Of a DNA stretch of 21,305 nt, positions 15,040 to 21,305 are shown one piece after another (position 1 is the stretch's first letter; each line of letters begins with the position of its first letter). The DNA lies in assembly GCA_964575975.1 (NCBI GenBank), contig CAZNTU010000091.1, positions 1 to 21,305 on the forward strand. The letters are read 5' to 3'. Origin of the DNA: G963674505 sp964575975. GTDB lineage: Bacteria > Desulfobacterota > Desulfobacteria > Desulfobacterales > SKZT01. The position numbers and the translations under genes were made by a program. The notes beneath the pieces are model-generated. The model did no database searches, was not told the DNA's origin, and saw only the letters and a program-made list of their open reading frames with translations.

Positions 15040-15807
15040 TTACGATTCCGGGTCGATCTCCTTTTCCTTTTCCTCGACCTCGTGTTGTTCCTTGACGCTC
15101 CGGATATGGTCCAGTTCGCCGCCGATCCCCCTCTTTCTCCGGTCCAGCTTCTCGACTGCGGTCGAGCGGCCGTATAAAACGAGCGTATCATTGGGCTTTA
15201 CGAGCGTCGAGCCAACGGGCGCACCGATGTATGTTCCATCTATCCGCGTTATCCCGAGCACCACAATTCCTTCGTCGGATAGATCCAAATCCATAAGAGA
15301 CCGGTTCGCCAGCCAGTCTTCGTCCTCGACCTGCATTTCATGCACTTGGTATTCGCCCGCCAAGTGCAGCATGCTCGCATAGTCGCTGACATCAAGGTCG
15401 GTAAAGCGTTTGAGAATTTTGCTGATAATGTTCGACAAATGGTGCTCCACCCATTTGCTCGCCGCGATGCCCCACAGAAGAACGAGTCCCGAAATCAAAA
15501 GGACTATTCTCCAAACTAGAGGCAAAGCAGCGTTGACGTCGACGAACGAAAGGATAAGGGTGGAGACCGCCGTCACGATTCCGGCGTTTCCAAGGAGCAT
15601 GAGCAGCAGAAGAATTCGCCGCCGAATCGGATGGTTGACCACCTTTTCCGATTCCGTAGTAGTGAACCCCACCCCGGTAAAGGCCGACCTGGCTTGGAAC
15701 CGCGCGGATTGTTTCGACAATCCGGTATGGGTCAAGGCCACGGTCGCGACACGAGTGATGAGAATGGAAACGCATAAGATTGTCAGAAGCGTTATTATTG
15801 AGATCAT
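15040..15807 (-). CDS. Membrane protein with TrkA C-terminal (RCK_C) domain
   Basis: A 255-residue inner-membrane protein. Three hydrophobic helices are visible (about 2-24, 64-88, 98-117), with a conserved-looking segment SARFQARSAFTGVGFTTTES (34-53) between the first two. The cytoplasmic part (about 145-225) is an RCK_C domain: GEYQVHEMQVEDEDWLANRS, then GIVVLGITRIDGTYIGAPVG and the final LVKPNDTLVLYGR. RCK_C domains bind ligands or ions and gate K+ or other cation transporters. There is no RCK_N nucleotide-binding domain and no K+ filter signature, so a transporter of its own or an accessory subunit are both possible. The C-terminus is acidic-basic and probably disordered. No partner transporter gene lies nearby. 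Confidence 0.85.
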   Translation of the reverse strand: MISIITLLTILCVSILITRVATVALTHTGLSKQSARFQARSAFTGVGFTTTESEKVVNHPIRRRILLLLMLLGNAGIVTAVSTLILSFVDVNAALPLVWRIVLLISGLVLLWGIAASKWVEHHLSNIISKILKRFTDLDVSDYASMLHLAGEYQVHEMQVEDEDWLANRSLMDLDLSDEGIVVLGITRIDGTYIGAPVGSTLVKPNDTLVLYGRSTAVEKLDRRKRGIGGELDHIRSVKEQHEVEEKEKEIDPES

Positions 15808-16056
15808 GAATTTTCCTTTGCTTTTCCGATTTCGATTGTTTTTCGATTGCCAACGACAAATTCAAACTAATACTGGAATTCGGAAAACGCGAGAGATTTG
15901 TTCAATAGATGAAGACGGATCTTTCTATCCACTGTCCATGGTTGGCGGAGCTTGGAAGAATTGTTCCGGAAACCTTCTTTTTTCGGGAGATAAAAACATG
16001 ATTGTTGAAGGACGTGACAGACACGATCGGCTCCGGGCTCGTACACGCAATGAGTT

Positions 16057-16167
16057 GAATACGTCAATACGACCGAAGGATACGAGGTCGATTTTTACGC
16101 GCGACATATCATTGCATTCAAGCGAAACCCGGCTGGAAATGGCTTTGGCTCTGAGAATCCATATGTT
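16057..16167 (+). pseudogene. Remnant of a DUF4143-type AAA ATPase C-terminus
   Basis: In one frame 16057-16107 reads EYVNTTEGYEVDFYARH, which matches the pattern Y-V-N-T-x-x-G-x-E-V-D-F-x-A-R-H near the C-terminus of DUF4143/ATP-binding proteins (family recollection). A TGA (16051-16053) closes that frame just upstream. A shifted frame then reads SSETRLEMALAL (around 16120-16155), resembling the ETRxREL..L that follows in the family. The expected LIQVC segment is missing. A frameshifted, truncated relic is the likeliest reading; chance similarity cannot be excluded. Confidence 0.35.
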
Positions 16168-16251
16168 CGAGTGCTCTGCGTGAAACGCCGGGCTCGACAA
16201 ATGGAGGATTGGACCGGCTTTTGCCCGCTCTTTTCCAAGCCTCCTGCAAGT

Positions 16252-16326
16252 CGGAAAGGATCGTTTTTTCGCATCCGGTCCTTTCCGAAATTCCGACGCG
16301 CGAGGCGCCGCCGCGGAAGGCGGCGC
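16252..16326. repeat. Two adjacent hairpins, intergenic repeat-like
   Basis: CGGAAAGGA (16252-16260) pairs with TCCTTTCCG (16279-16287) over an 18-base loop. GCGCCGCC (16305-16312) pairs with GGCGGCGC (16319-16326) over 6 bases. They lie downstream of the leftward aminotransferase stop (16415), but neither has a U-run on that strand. The second resembles GC-rich dispersed elements of many genomes. A weak role in termination or mRNA end protection is possible. Confidence 0.4.
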
Positions 16327-16414
16327 TACCGGGACAAGGGAGTTTTTCGCCTTTCCATACTACGGCAATATCCATGCCGAAGGGCGAAGAAACGAAGGAA
16401 CCGCTTCGGTCGGT

Positions 16415-17794
16415 TTAATTCAGAGTCTTGGCCCACTCTACCGTGTCGGGCGCGGGGGCGTCTCCGGAAAGATTCCCTTTTTCGATTTTGGACGAACCGA
16501 CGTACGCTTCGATCGCGTTGGCCATGACTTCCATGTTTTCCCTGAACTGCTTTTCGTCCGGCTCGAGCAAGGTCATCCGGAACCCGTGAAGCTCCGTGCT
16601 GAAAGAGGTCAGCGGGACGACGCATATCCCCGTGGAGGCCAGCAGGTAGTACACGAACCGCTTGTCGTGGGCGGTACCCGGCGCCGAAACCAAGTCTTCC
16701 ACCATCCGCCGGATTTCCCCGTTCGGGATCGGAAGCGTCTGTTTCCCGTCCAACACTCCTTCCTCGAAAACGACGCCCATGTAGAACGCGCCCGAAGGTT
16801 TGTTCACCATGACTCCGTCGATTTCGCTCAGGTATTGGTGGGCGATCTTGGAGAATTTTTCGTACCTTTTCTGCCGTTTCTTCAGGAAGGCGGGGTATTC
16901 GGGATGCTCGAAAATCTTCGGGATGGCTGTCTGGGGAAGCGTGGTGGAGCAGACCTCCACCATTTTCGCGTTCAGGATGCTTTTAATGTATCTCGCGAAC
17001 GTCGGGTCCTTGTCCCCGTTGTAGACCTCGATCCATCCGCAACGGGAACCCGGCCACGGAAGTTCCTTGGAAACGCCTTTCATGCAGATCGCGGGCACTT
17101 CCCCGATCACCTCGGAAAGGGAACGGGTTTTCGCGCCGTTGTAGATCAGGTTCTGGTATATTTCGTCCGCTATGATAAAAAGGTCGAAATCCCGGGCGAT
17201 GGCGACGATGTCCGACAGGGTGGATTCCGGGAATACCGCGCCGGTGGGATTGTCCGGGTTGATCAGAAGAATGCCCGCCACCGCCGGATTGTACTTGACT
17301 CTTTTTCTCAGTTCGACGATGTCTGGAAGCCAGCCGTTGTGCGGGTCCAGCGGATAGGTTACCGGCCCCACGCCGGCGTGCGCGGCCTCCGACGACGAGT
17401 GCGTGGTGTAGGTGGGCGACGGCGTGATCACCCGGGCGGTCCTTCTTAGAAAACTGTAGATTTTGGTGATGGCGTCTCCGAGTCCGTTGAAAAAAATAAT
17501 GTCGTCGGGGGCGATCTGCGCGCCACCCTTCTGGTTGTTCAATCGGGCCAGGTACTTGCGGGTCTCCAAGACGCCTTGGGTGGGGCAATATCCGTACGAG
17601 TCGTTTTCCAATGCCAGTTCCGAAACGATCTTTTTCATCCAAGCGGGAATGATTTCCCCCTTCGCGACCGGGTCGCCTATGTTTTCCATTTTGACCGGAA
17701 TGCCGTAATCCCTGATCTTTTCGGCAATTCGAACGATATTGCGAATTTCGTACGTAAGTTCTCCCGCTCCTATATGGACGATATTGGTGCGCAT
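16415..17794 (-). CDS. PLP-dependent class I/II aminotransferase, AlaA-like
   Basis: A 459-residue fold-type I aminotransferase. It shows NIGDPVAKGE (38-47), SYGYCPTQGVLETRKYL (66-82), IFFNGLGDAITKIY (100-113), INPDNPTGAVFPEST (178-192), the PLP-contacting DEIYQNLIY (210-218), the Schiff-base lysine S242-K243, and R251 in WPGSRCGWIEVYN. The run from TYPLDPHNGWLPD through NPDNPTGAV to ADEIY resembles E. coli AlaA (glutamate-pyruvate aminotransferase), so alanine synthesis is the preferred guess; aspartate or tyrosine aminotransferase are alternatives. The C-terminal 30 residues (SSKIEKGNLSGDAPAPDTVE) are an unusual extension. AGGGAG lies about 12 bases before the ATG. The upstream Ala-rich leader and terminator suggest attenuation control. 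Confidence 0.92.
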   Translation of the reverse strand: MRTNIVHIGAGELTYEIRNIVRIAEKIRDYGIPVKMENIGDPVAKGEIIPAWMKKIVSELALENDSYGYCPTQGVLETRKYLARLNNQKGGAQIAPDDIIFFNGLGDAITKIYSFLRRTARVITPSPTYTTHSSSEAAHAGVGPVTYPLDPHNGWLPDIVELRKRVKYNPAVAGILLINPDNPTGAVFPESTLSDIVAIARDFDLFIIADEIYQNLIYNGAKTRSLSEVIGEVPAICMKGVSKELPWPGSRCGWIEVYNGDKDPTFARYIKSILNAKMVEVCSTTLPQTAIPKIFEHPEYPAFLKKRQKRYEKFSKIAHQYLSEIDGVMVNKPSGAFYMGVVFEEGVLDGKQTLPIPNGEIRRMVEDLVSAPGTAHDKRFVYYLLASTGICVVPLTSFSTELHGFRMTLLEPDEKQFRENMEVMANAIEAYVGSSKIEKGNLSGDAPAPDTVEWAKTLN

Positions 17795-17842
17795 GACGAC
17801 AAGCTCCCTTTCCTATTGTTGTTTTTCATTAAGTATCCCCGA

Positions 17843-17874
17843 AATAAAAAAGGCCGTGTTTCAGTCACGGCCTT
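17843..17874 (-). terminator. Intrinsic terminator (attenuator stem) before the aminotransferase
   Basis: Reading leftward, AAGGCCGTG (17874-17866), a 7-base loop, CACGGCCTT (17858-17850), then TTTTTATTT. This is a 9-bp GC-rich stem with a strong U-run. It lies between the small frame 17932-18030 and the aminotransferase ATG at 17794, on the same strand, so it would stop transcription before the aminotransferase unless prevented. Confidence 0.75.
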
Positions 17875-17934
17875 GCATTAAGAAGGCCGCGGGTTTTCAC
17901 GCCCGCGGCCCCGATCTTTTTGGGATTCGCCCTA
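17843..17934 (-). promoter_or_regulatory. Probable transcription attenuator with alternative hairpins
   Basis: Order on the minus strand: leader stop (17932), stem B:C GGCCGCGGG (17910-17902) with CCCGCGGCC (17893-17885), then terminator D:E (17874-17850) plus U-run. C continues into TT, and GCGGCCTT (17890-17883) can pair with AAGGCCGT at the 5' arm of the terminator (seven Watson-Crick pairs and one G-U, 8-base loop). B:C and C:D therefore exclude each other, and C:D prevents the terminator. This is the logic of amino-acid-biosynthesis attenuators. Pairing was checked by hand only; energies were not computed. Confidence 0.55.
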
Positions 17935-18030
17935 TTTGGCGCACCCCGTCGGGACAACGGGCCTTCCGGCCGCCGCCGCGGCGATGCGCGCTGCGTATGC
18001 AAAATGCGTTGTCTTTACGGGGTAAATCAT
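17932..18030 (-). CDS. Alanine-rich 32-residue leader peptide (putative)
   Basis: ATG at 18030, TAG at 17934-17932. A strong Shine-Dalgarno (CAGGAGAAAGA then ATG) directly precedes it, far better than chance. The peptide begins MIYPVKTTHFAYAARI and contains nine Ala out of 32 residues, five of them consecutive (codons GCC GCG GCG GCG GCC at residues 17-21), followed by GRPVVPTGCAK. It is followed by two hairpins, the second a terminator, and then by an AlaA-like aminotransferase gene on the same strand. A ribosome slowed at the Ala run by shortage of charged tRNA-Ala could set the hairpin choice. Alternatives: an independent small protein, or a modified-peptide precursor, since it has one Cys near the C-terminus; no modification genes adjoin it. 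Confidence 0.55.
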   Translation of the reverse strand: MIYPVKTTHFAYAARIAAAAAGRPVVPTGCAK

Positions 18031-18265
18031 TCTTTCTCCTGTACTGTCCTAATCATTCCAATTTTCGGATTCGTGTAACACATTTTCGCGGCATTGTCAC
18101 GGGAAAAAAGGTTTTCGATGTTAGTTTTCGTTATTCTCGGCATGTCGGGAATGTCGCGGGTTCGAGGGAAATATAAAGGTGTTTACAATATCGAGGATAT
18201 CCATTAGCTTTACCGTGTCGGAAAACTTGGGCTTGGTTCTTGATTCGGCCACGGCTTGGCGGCAC

Positions 18266-18312
18266 GCGGACGCGGAGCGTCCGGGCATGCGTTCCCACGC
18301 GGAGCGCGGGAA
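18266..18312. repeat. Dispersed hairpin repeat (GGA-loop pair)
   Basis: Two consecutive hairpins with identical GGA loops: CGGACGC-GGA-GCGTCCG (18267-18283) and TTCCCACGC-GGA-GCGCGGGAA (18292-18312, one mismatch). The second closely resembles the GTTCCCACGCGGAGCGTGGGAAC element scattered in many bacterial genomes (recollection). It lies in the 336-bp gap 18031-18366. The left of that gap must hold the leftward leader's promoter (unresolved: GTGACA with a poor -10 near 18080-18106). The right holds the Shine-Dalgarno of the next gene. Otherwise I see nothing in the gap. Confidence 0.6.
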
Positions 18313-18366
18313 AGAGACGGGAGACGAGACGATTCGGAAACGGGAGGATAAATTAGGGAGGAAACG

Positions 18367-18576
18367 ATGGGTTTTTTCAGAAAGCAGGAGGAAAACATGG
18401 CCGTACGGCTGCTGGCGTGGCGGTACGAGCGGATGAACGTTCAGGCTCCGCCCATGGAGCAGTTGCAGGCCCACGCCAGGCAACTCGTGGACGACGCCCA
18501 CAGGATCGCGAAGGAAAGAGGCAGGAACGTCGTGTCCATTCTCAAGGATCTTGTCGAGGATATAAAAAAACGTTGA
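18367..18576 (+). CDS. Small helical protein upstream of ATPase (69 aa)
   Basis: A 69-residue charged, helical protein without signal peptide. Its C-terminal part QLVDDAHRIAKERGRNVVSI followed by LKDLVEDIKKR is amphipathic. I recognise no family. Two ATGs each have their own Shine-Dalgarno at the same spacing: GGGAGG (18356-18361) before 18367, and AGGAGG (18386-18391) before 18397, so a 59-residue form starting MAVRLLAWRYERM is equally possible. It ends 27 bases before the ATPase gene and is very probably co-transcribed with it; an accessory or regulatory subunit is a guess. Confidence 0.7.
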   Translation: MGFFRKQEENMAVRLLAWRYERMNVQAPPMEQLQAHARQLVDDAHRIAKERGRNVVSILKDLVEDIKKR

Positions 18577-18603
18577 ATCGGTTGATTTGGAGGACCCGAA
18601 TCC

Positions 18604-20349
18604 ATGAACGCCTACCTGAAGGAAAAGATCGGCGACCCGGACCTTTTCGTGGGCCGGGAAAAACAGCTGAGGGACCTGCTGAAATGGACCGAGGGGATCA
18701 AGAGGGAGATCTCCATGAGCCGCGCCGTTCTGTCGCGCCGGAAGACGGGGAAGACCGCCCTGCTCCAGAGGCTGTACAACATCGTGTTCGACATGGACGA
18801 CGGGGTGGTTCCGTTCTACTACGAGATTACGGAGGGGCCCCAGTGGATCGGGACGTTCTGTTCGGATTTCTTTCTGAATTTCGTTCTTCAGTACACTGCG
18901 TTCAAGACGCGCAACCCAGAGTACATCCAGATCCGGGAAATCGACTTTCGAACCGCGTCGGAGATCGTGCTTCGGGAAAGGCTGGACTATCTTGCGCCGA
19001 CCGTGGAGCACGTCGCGTCGCTTCTCGAAAAGAACTATTTCGGCCGGCTGTGGGACTCGGTCCGGGAGATTCCGTACAAGCTCGCCTGGGCGCGGAGGGA
19101 GTCCATCCTGCAGATCGTGGACGAGTTCCAGTTCCTGAACAGCGAAATCTATCTGGACCAGGACCTGTCCAATCCAATGAGGCGGATGGCCTCCGGGTAC
19201 ATGAGGACGGCGGAGTACAAGAACGCGCCCCTGCTGGTGTCCGGCAGCTGGGTGGGGTGGCTGATGAACGACTTGAACGCCCTTCCCGGAAGGTTCCAGA
19301 TGGGGTATCTGGAGAACATGCCCGAAAGCGAGATCGTGGAAATGGCGTTCAAGTATTCCGAGCACTTCGAATTGCCGATTACCGAGGAGACTGCCTTCTT
19401 CATGGCGCGCCTCAGCGAGGGAAATCCCTTCTACGTCAGCTCCCTGTTCAAGTCCCCGTGCCCGGACAAGCGCCTGGACACGGAGAAGGGCGTCCTGCGG
19501 ACTCTGGAGTTCGAGACCCTCGACGACCTCGGGGGAATCAAGAGGACCTGGATGGAATACGTGGACACGGCGTTCCGGAAGGTGAACGACCGCCACGCCA
19601 AGCGAATCGTCCTGTATCTCAGCAAGAGGCGGGACAGGGAGGCGACCCGCAAGGAGATTCTCGACGACCTGAAGCTTCCCATGGACGACCGGGAGCTGGA
19701 AAGGAAGCTCAAGGCCCTGGCGCGGGCGGACGTCATCGAAAGGGGGAGCACCAACTTCGATTACCGGGGCGTGCCGGACAACGTTTTCGACAAGGTGTTC
19801 CGGGGCGTGTACCAGAAGGAGATCGACTCCTTCGACCCCGGGGAGATCGCGGAGGACTACAGGCAACTCTACGAACGGTCGCGGGCGGAACTGAGGAGGC
19901 TTCTCGGCAAGTACAACCAGGCGAAAGGACTTTGGGCCGAATACCTGGTCATCCGTCGCCTGCGGCGCGACGCGCTCCGCGAGGGGGAATACCTCGAGTC
20001 GATCACGCGCAACCTGCCGGGGGACTTCGGGTTCGCGGACTTCGAGAGCGTTTGGTCGTACAAGTCCTCTCCTGCGGGAAAGCGCGACATGCAGATCGAC
20101 GTCTTCGCCCGGGCCGCGCCGGAGGAGTACAGCGTGGTCGGGGAGGTCAAGAGCCGGGACGCCAGGAAATTCTCCGGAGATGAGGCGCGAAGGCTCGCCG
20201 AGAAAATCCGGGAGCTGGCGGAGGCGGAGGGGCTCGAAAGGTTCGTCGGGTTCGTCTTTTCCGTGTCGGGCTTCACGGAGGAGGCGGTCGAATTCCTCAA
20301 GGAGCATGGAATCGCGTACAGCGACGACCCCGGATGGCTGGGGGACTGA
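18604..20349 (+). CDS. AAA-type ATPase with C-terminal PD-(D/E)xK-like domain
   Basis: A 581-residue protein. The N-terminal ATPase starts with the recognition segment DLFVGREKQLRDLLKW (13-28), then a Walker A of the form SRRKTGKTALL (44-54), where the usual first glycine is S44. Walker B is ILQIVDEFQFL (168-178; D173-E174) and sensor-like LLVSGSW lies at 210-216. A winged-helix-like region follows (RKEILDDLKLPMDDRELERK, 349-368). The C-terminal domain (about 440-581) reads KRDMQIDVFA (493-502) and VVGEVKSRDARKF (511-523): I-D499 and E514-V-K516 form a PD-(D/E)xK nuclease-type core. Such STAND/AAA-nuclease proteins resemble archaeal-type DUF234 ATPases. A GGAGG precedes the ATG. Codons are far richer in G/C third positions than neighbours, suggesting horizontal origin. 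Function unknown; defence or mobile-element role is inferred. Confidence 0.87.
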   Translation: MNAYLKEKIGDPDLFVGREKQLRDLLKWTEGIKREISMSRAVLSRRKTGKTALLQRLYNIVFDMDDGVVPFYYEITEGPQWIGTFCSDFFLNFVLQYTAFKTRNPEYIQIREIDFRTASEIVLRERLDYLAPTVEHVASLLEKNYFGRLWDSVREIPYKLAWARRESILQIVDEFQFLNSEIYLDQDLSNPMRRMASGYMRTAEYKNAPLLVSGSWVGWLMNDLNALPGRFQMGYLENMPESEIVEMAFKYSEHFELPITEETAFFMARLSEGNPFYVSSLFKSPCPDKRLDTEKGVLRTLEFETLDDLGGIKRTWMEYVDTAFRKVNDRHAKRIVLYLSKRRDREATRKEILDDLKLPMDDRELERKLKALARADVIERGSTNFDYRGVPDNVFDKVFRGVYQKEIDSFDPGEIAEDYRQLYERSRAELRRLLGKYNQAKGLWAEYLVIRRLRRDALREGEYLESITRNLPGDFGFADFESVWSYKSSPAGKRDMQIDVFARAAPEEYSVVGEVKSRDARKFSGDEARRLAEKIRELAEAEGLERFVGFVFSVSGFTEEAVEFLKEHGIAYSDDPGWLGD

Positions 20350-20491
20350 AGGCGACGGAAATAGTCTTTCCCGTCCCCACAATATCCTTGAAAATACCCG
20401 CAAGCTTTGTTAAGCATCCTGTTGCAACATTTTGGTCGAATTGAACGAAACTTTTTGCGTACAACCAGGAAAAAGCTTTTTTGGAGGGATT

Positions 20492-21305
20492 ATGACCCGC
20501 GTCGCGGTTGTGGGCGCCACCGGATACGCCGGGGCGGAACTCGTTAGAATTTTGGCCGGACATCCCAAGGTCGAGCTTGGCATGCTGACTTCTCGCCAGC
20601 ATGCGGGGAGGAAGTTTTCCGAGGTTTTCCCGTCCATGGCGGGCGTCGTGGAGACCGTGTGCGAGGAATTTTCCGCCGGCGCGGCGGCCGAGCGCGCAGA
20701 TGTGATTTTCACGGCGCTTCCCCACAAACTCCCCATGGAAATCGTCCCCGAACTGGTAAAGGCCGGAAAGCGGGTCGTGGACCTTTCGGCCGACTTCCGG
20801 TTTTCGGACGTCTCTCTCTACGAATCCCACTACCAGCCCCACACCTGCCGGAAATTGCTGGAAAAATCCGTGTACGGACTGTCCGAGGTATATCGGGACA
20901 GGATCAAGTCGGCCGACATCATCGGCAATCCCGGATGCTATCCGACATCGACGCTGCTTCCGCTCGTCCCTGTGATCAAGGAGGGAATAATCGACGAGAG
21001 GACCATCGTGGTGGATTCCAAATCGGGCGTGAGCGGGGCGGGGCGTTCTCCGTCGTTGACGGTGCATCACTGCGAGGTCAACGAGTCGTTCAAGGCCTAC
21101 AAAACGGCCTCCCACAGGCACAATCCCGAAATGGACGAGGTGTTGAGCAGGGAGGCCGGGAAACCGGTCCATATCACGTTCGTCCCGCACTTGGTTCCCA
21201 TGACAAGGGGGATGGAGACGACGATCTACGCGTCGCTGAACGAAAGGCTCGACGCGCGCGAAATTCGGGAGCGCATCGGGAAATTCTACAAGGGACGTCC
21301 TTTCG
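20492..21305 (+). CDS. argC: N-acetyl-gamma-glutamyl-phosphate reductase (3' partial)
   Basis: The first 271 residues of about 345 of ArgC, which reduces N-acetylglutamyl phosphate to the semialdehyde with NADPH in arginine synthesis. It shows the NADP-binding GATGYAGAELVRIL (8-21), FTALPHKLPMEIV (73-85), DLSADFRF (97-104), VYGLSEVYR (127-135), the active-site GNPGCYPTSTLLPLVPV (145-161, C149), KSGVSGAGRSP (177-187) and SHRHNPEMDEVL (207-218). The catalytic Cys and His are intact; the stop lies beyond the window. GGAGG (20483-20487) precedes the ATG by 4-5 bases. It is 142 bases after the ATPase gene; a 12-bp AAAAAGCTTTTT palindrome lies just upstream. No other arg genes are in view. Confidence 0.97.
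   Translation, partial: MTRVAVVGATGYAGAELVRILAGHPKVELGMLTSRQHAGRKFSEVFPSMAGVVETVCEEFSAGAAAERADVIFTALPHKLPMEIVPELVKAGKRVVDLSADFRFSDVSLYESHYQPHTCRKLLEKSVYGLSEVYRDRIKSADIIGNPGCYPTSTLLPLVPVIKEGIIDERTIVVDSKSGVSGAGRSPSLTVHHCEVNESFKAYKTASHRHNPEMDEVLSREAGKPVHITFVPHLVPMTRGMETTIYASLNERLDAREIRERIGKFYKGRPF

Larger units (their letters stand above)
15808..16414. other. 600-bp non-coding stretch: gene debris and hairpins
   Basis: No intact gene is convincing. It contains a decayed ATPase-like fragment (16057-16167), a 30-codon frame at 15909-16001 without Shine-Dalgarno (MKTDLSIHCPWLAELGRIVP...), and two hairpin-forming repeats (16252-16326). Longer open frames on either strand are low-complexity in their neighbours and lack start signals. 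Confidence 0.5.

Noticed and set aside
15410..16183. 257-codon plus-strand frame across the TrkA-C gene and the gap
   Set aside because: The first half is antisense to an evident membrane protein and the second half matches nothing; no ribosome binding site.
17932..18030. RiPP precursor interpretation of the Ala-rich peptide
   Set aside because: No maturase, leader-recognition protein or exporter lies next to it on the same strand; hairpin and gene order fit attenuation better. Kept only as an alternative.
18121..20403. 760-codon leftward frame opposite the ATPase
   Set aside because: Long antisense frame produced by the high-GC third positions of the ATPase gene; the protein is Pro/Arg/His/Val-rich without any fold signature.
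1..21305. CRISPR array, insertion sequence or integrase
   Set aside because: No regularly spaced repeats, transposase motifs or tRNA attachment site were seen; the cassettes have no recognisable mobility gene.

Overview
The window is one contiguous piece of a bacterial chromosome, most consistent with a deltaproteobacterial / Desulfobacterota-like anaerobe. That placement is an inference. It rests on the mixture of genes: a small CX2CX2CX2C-type cysteine-rich protein, two radical SAM enzymes, a half-size TauE/SafE permease, a TIGR00725-type LOG protein, and an AlaA-like aminotransferase. No rRNA or tRNA gene and no CRISPR array was seen.

Layout. (1) 1-4796: a leftward uncharacterised gene running off the left edge, then a rightward series: a small hypothetical protein, a single-repeat TauE/SafE protein, a Cys-rich mini-protein, a 561-residue protein with a nucleosidase-like C-terminus, a 550-bp AT-richer intergenic region with a good orphan promoter, and a Tat-exported M15/DUF882 peptidase. 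(2) 4839-7779: wecB (UDP-GlcNAc 2-epimerase) convergent with leftward LOG-family, carboxylesterase and lipoprotein genes. (3) 7995-14982: a YgiQ radical SAM protein and a second radical SAM protein, separated by a compact three-gene cassette at 10043-13005: D12-class DNA adenine methylase, ParB-like protein, and a putative D...QxK nuclease. By eye the cassette is lower in GC than its flanks and looks like an inserted restriction-modification-type defence unit. (4) 15040-18030: a leftward TrkA-C membrane protein, a 600-bp stretch with a decayed ATPase (DUF4143-type) remnant and hairpin repeats, then a leftward AlaA-like aminotransferase. Upstream of that gene lies an alanine-rich 32-codon reading frame followed by two hairpins, the second with a U-run: a probable transcription attenuator. 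(5) 18367-20349: a two-gene unit (small helical protein plus AAA ATPase with a C-terminal PD-(D/E)xK-like domain) in very GC-biased codons. (6) 20492-end: argC, cut by the right edge.

The two most notable systems are the methylase/ParB/QxK-nuclease cassette and the Ala-rich leader with mutually exclusive hairpins in front of the aminotransferase. The ATPase-nuclease pair is a third candidate accessory system.
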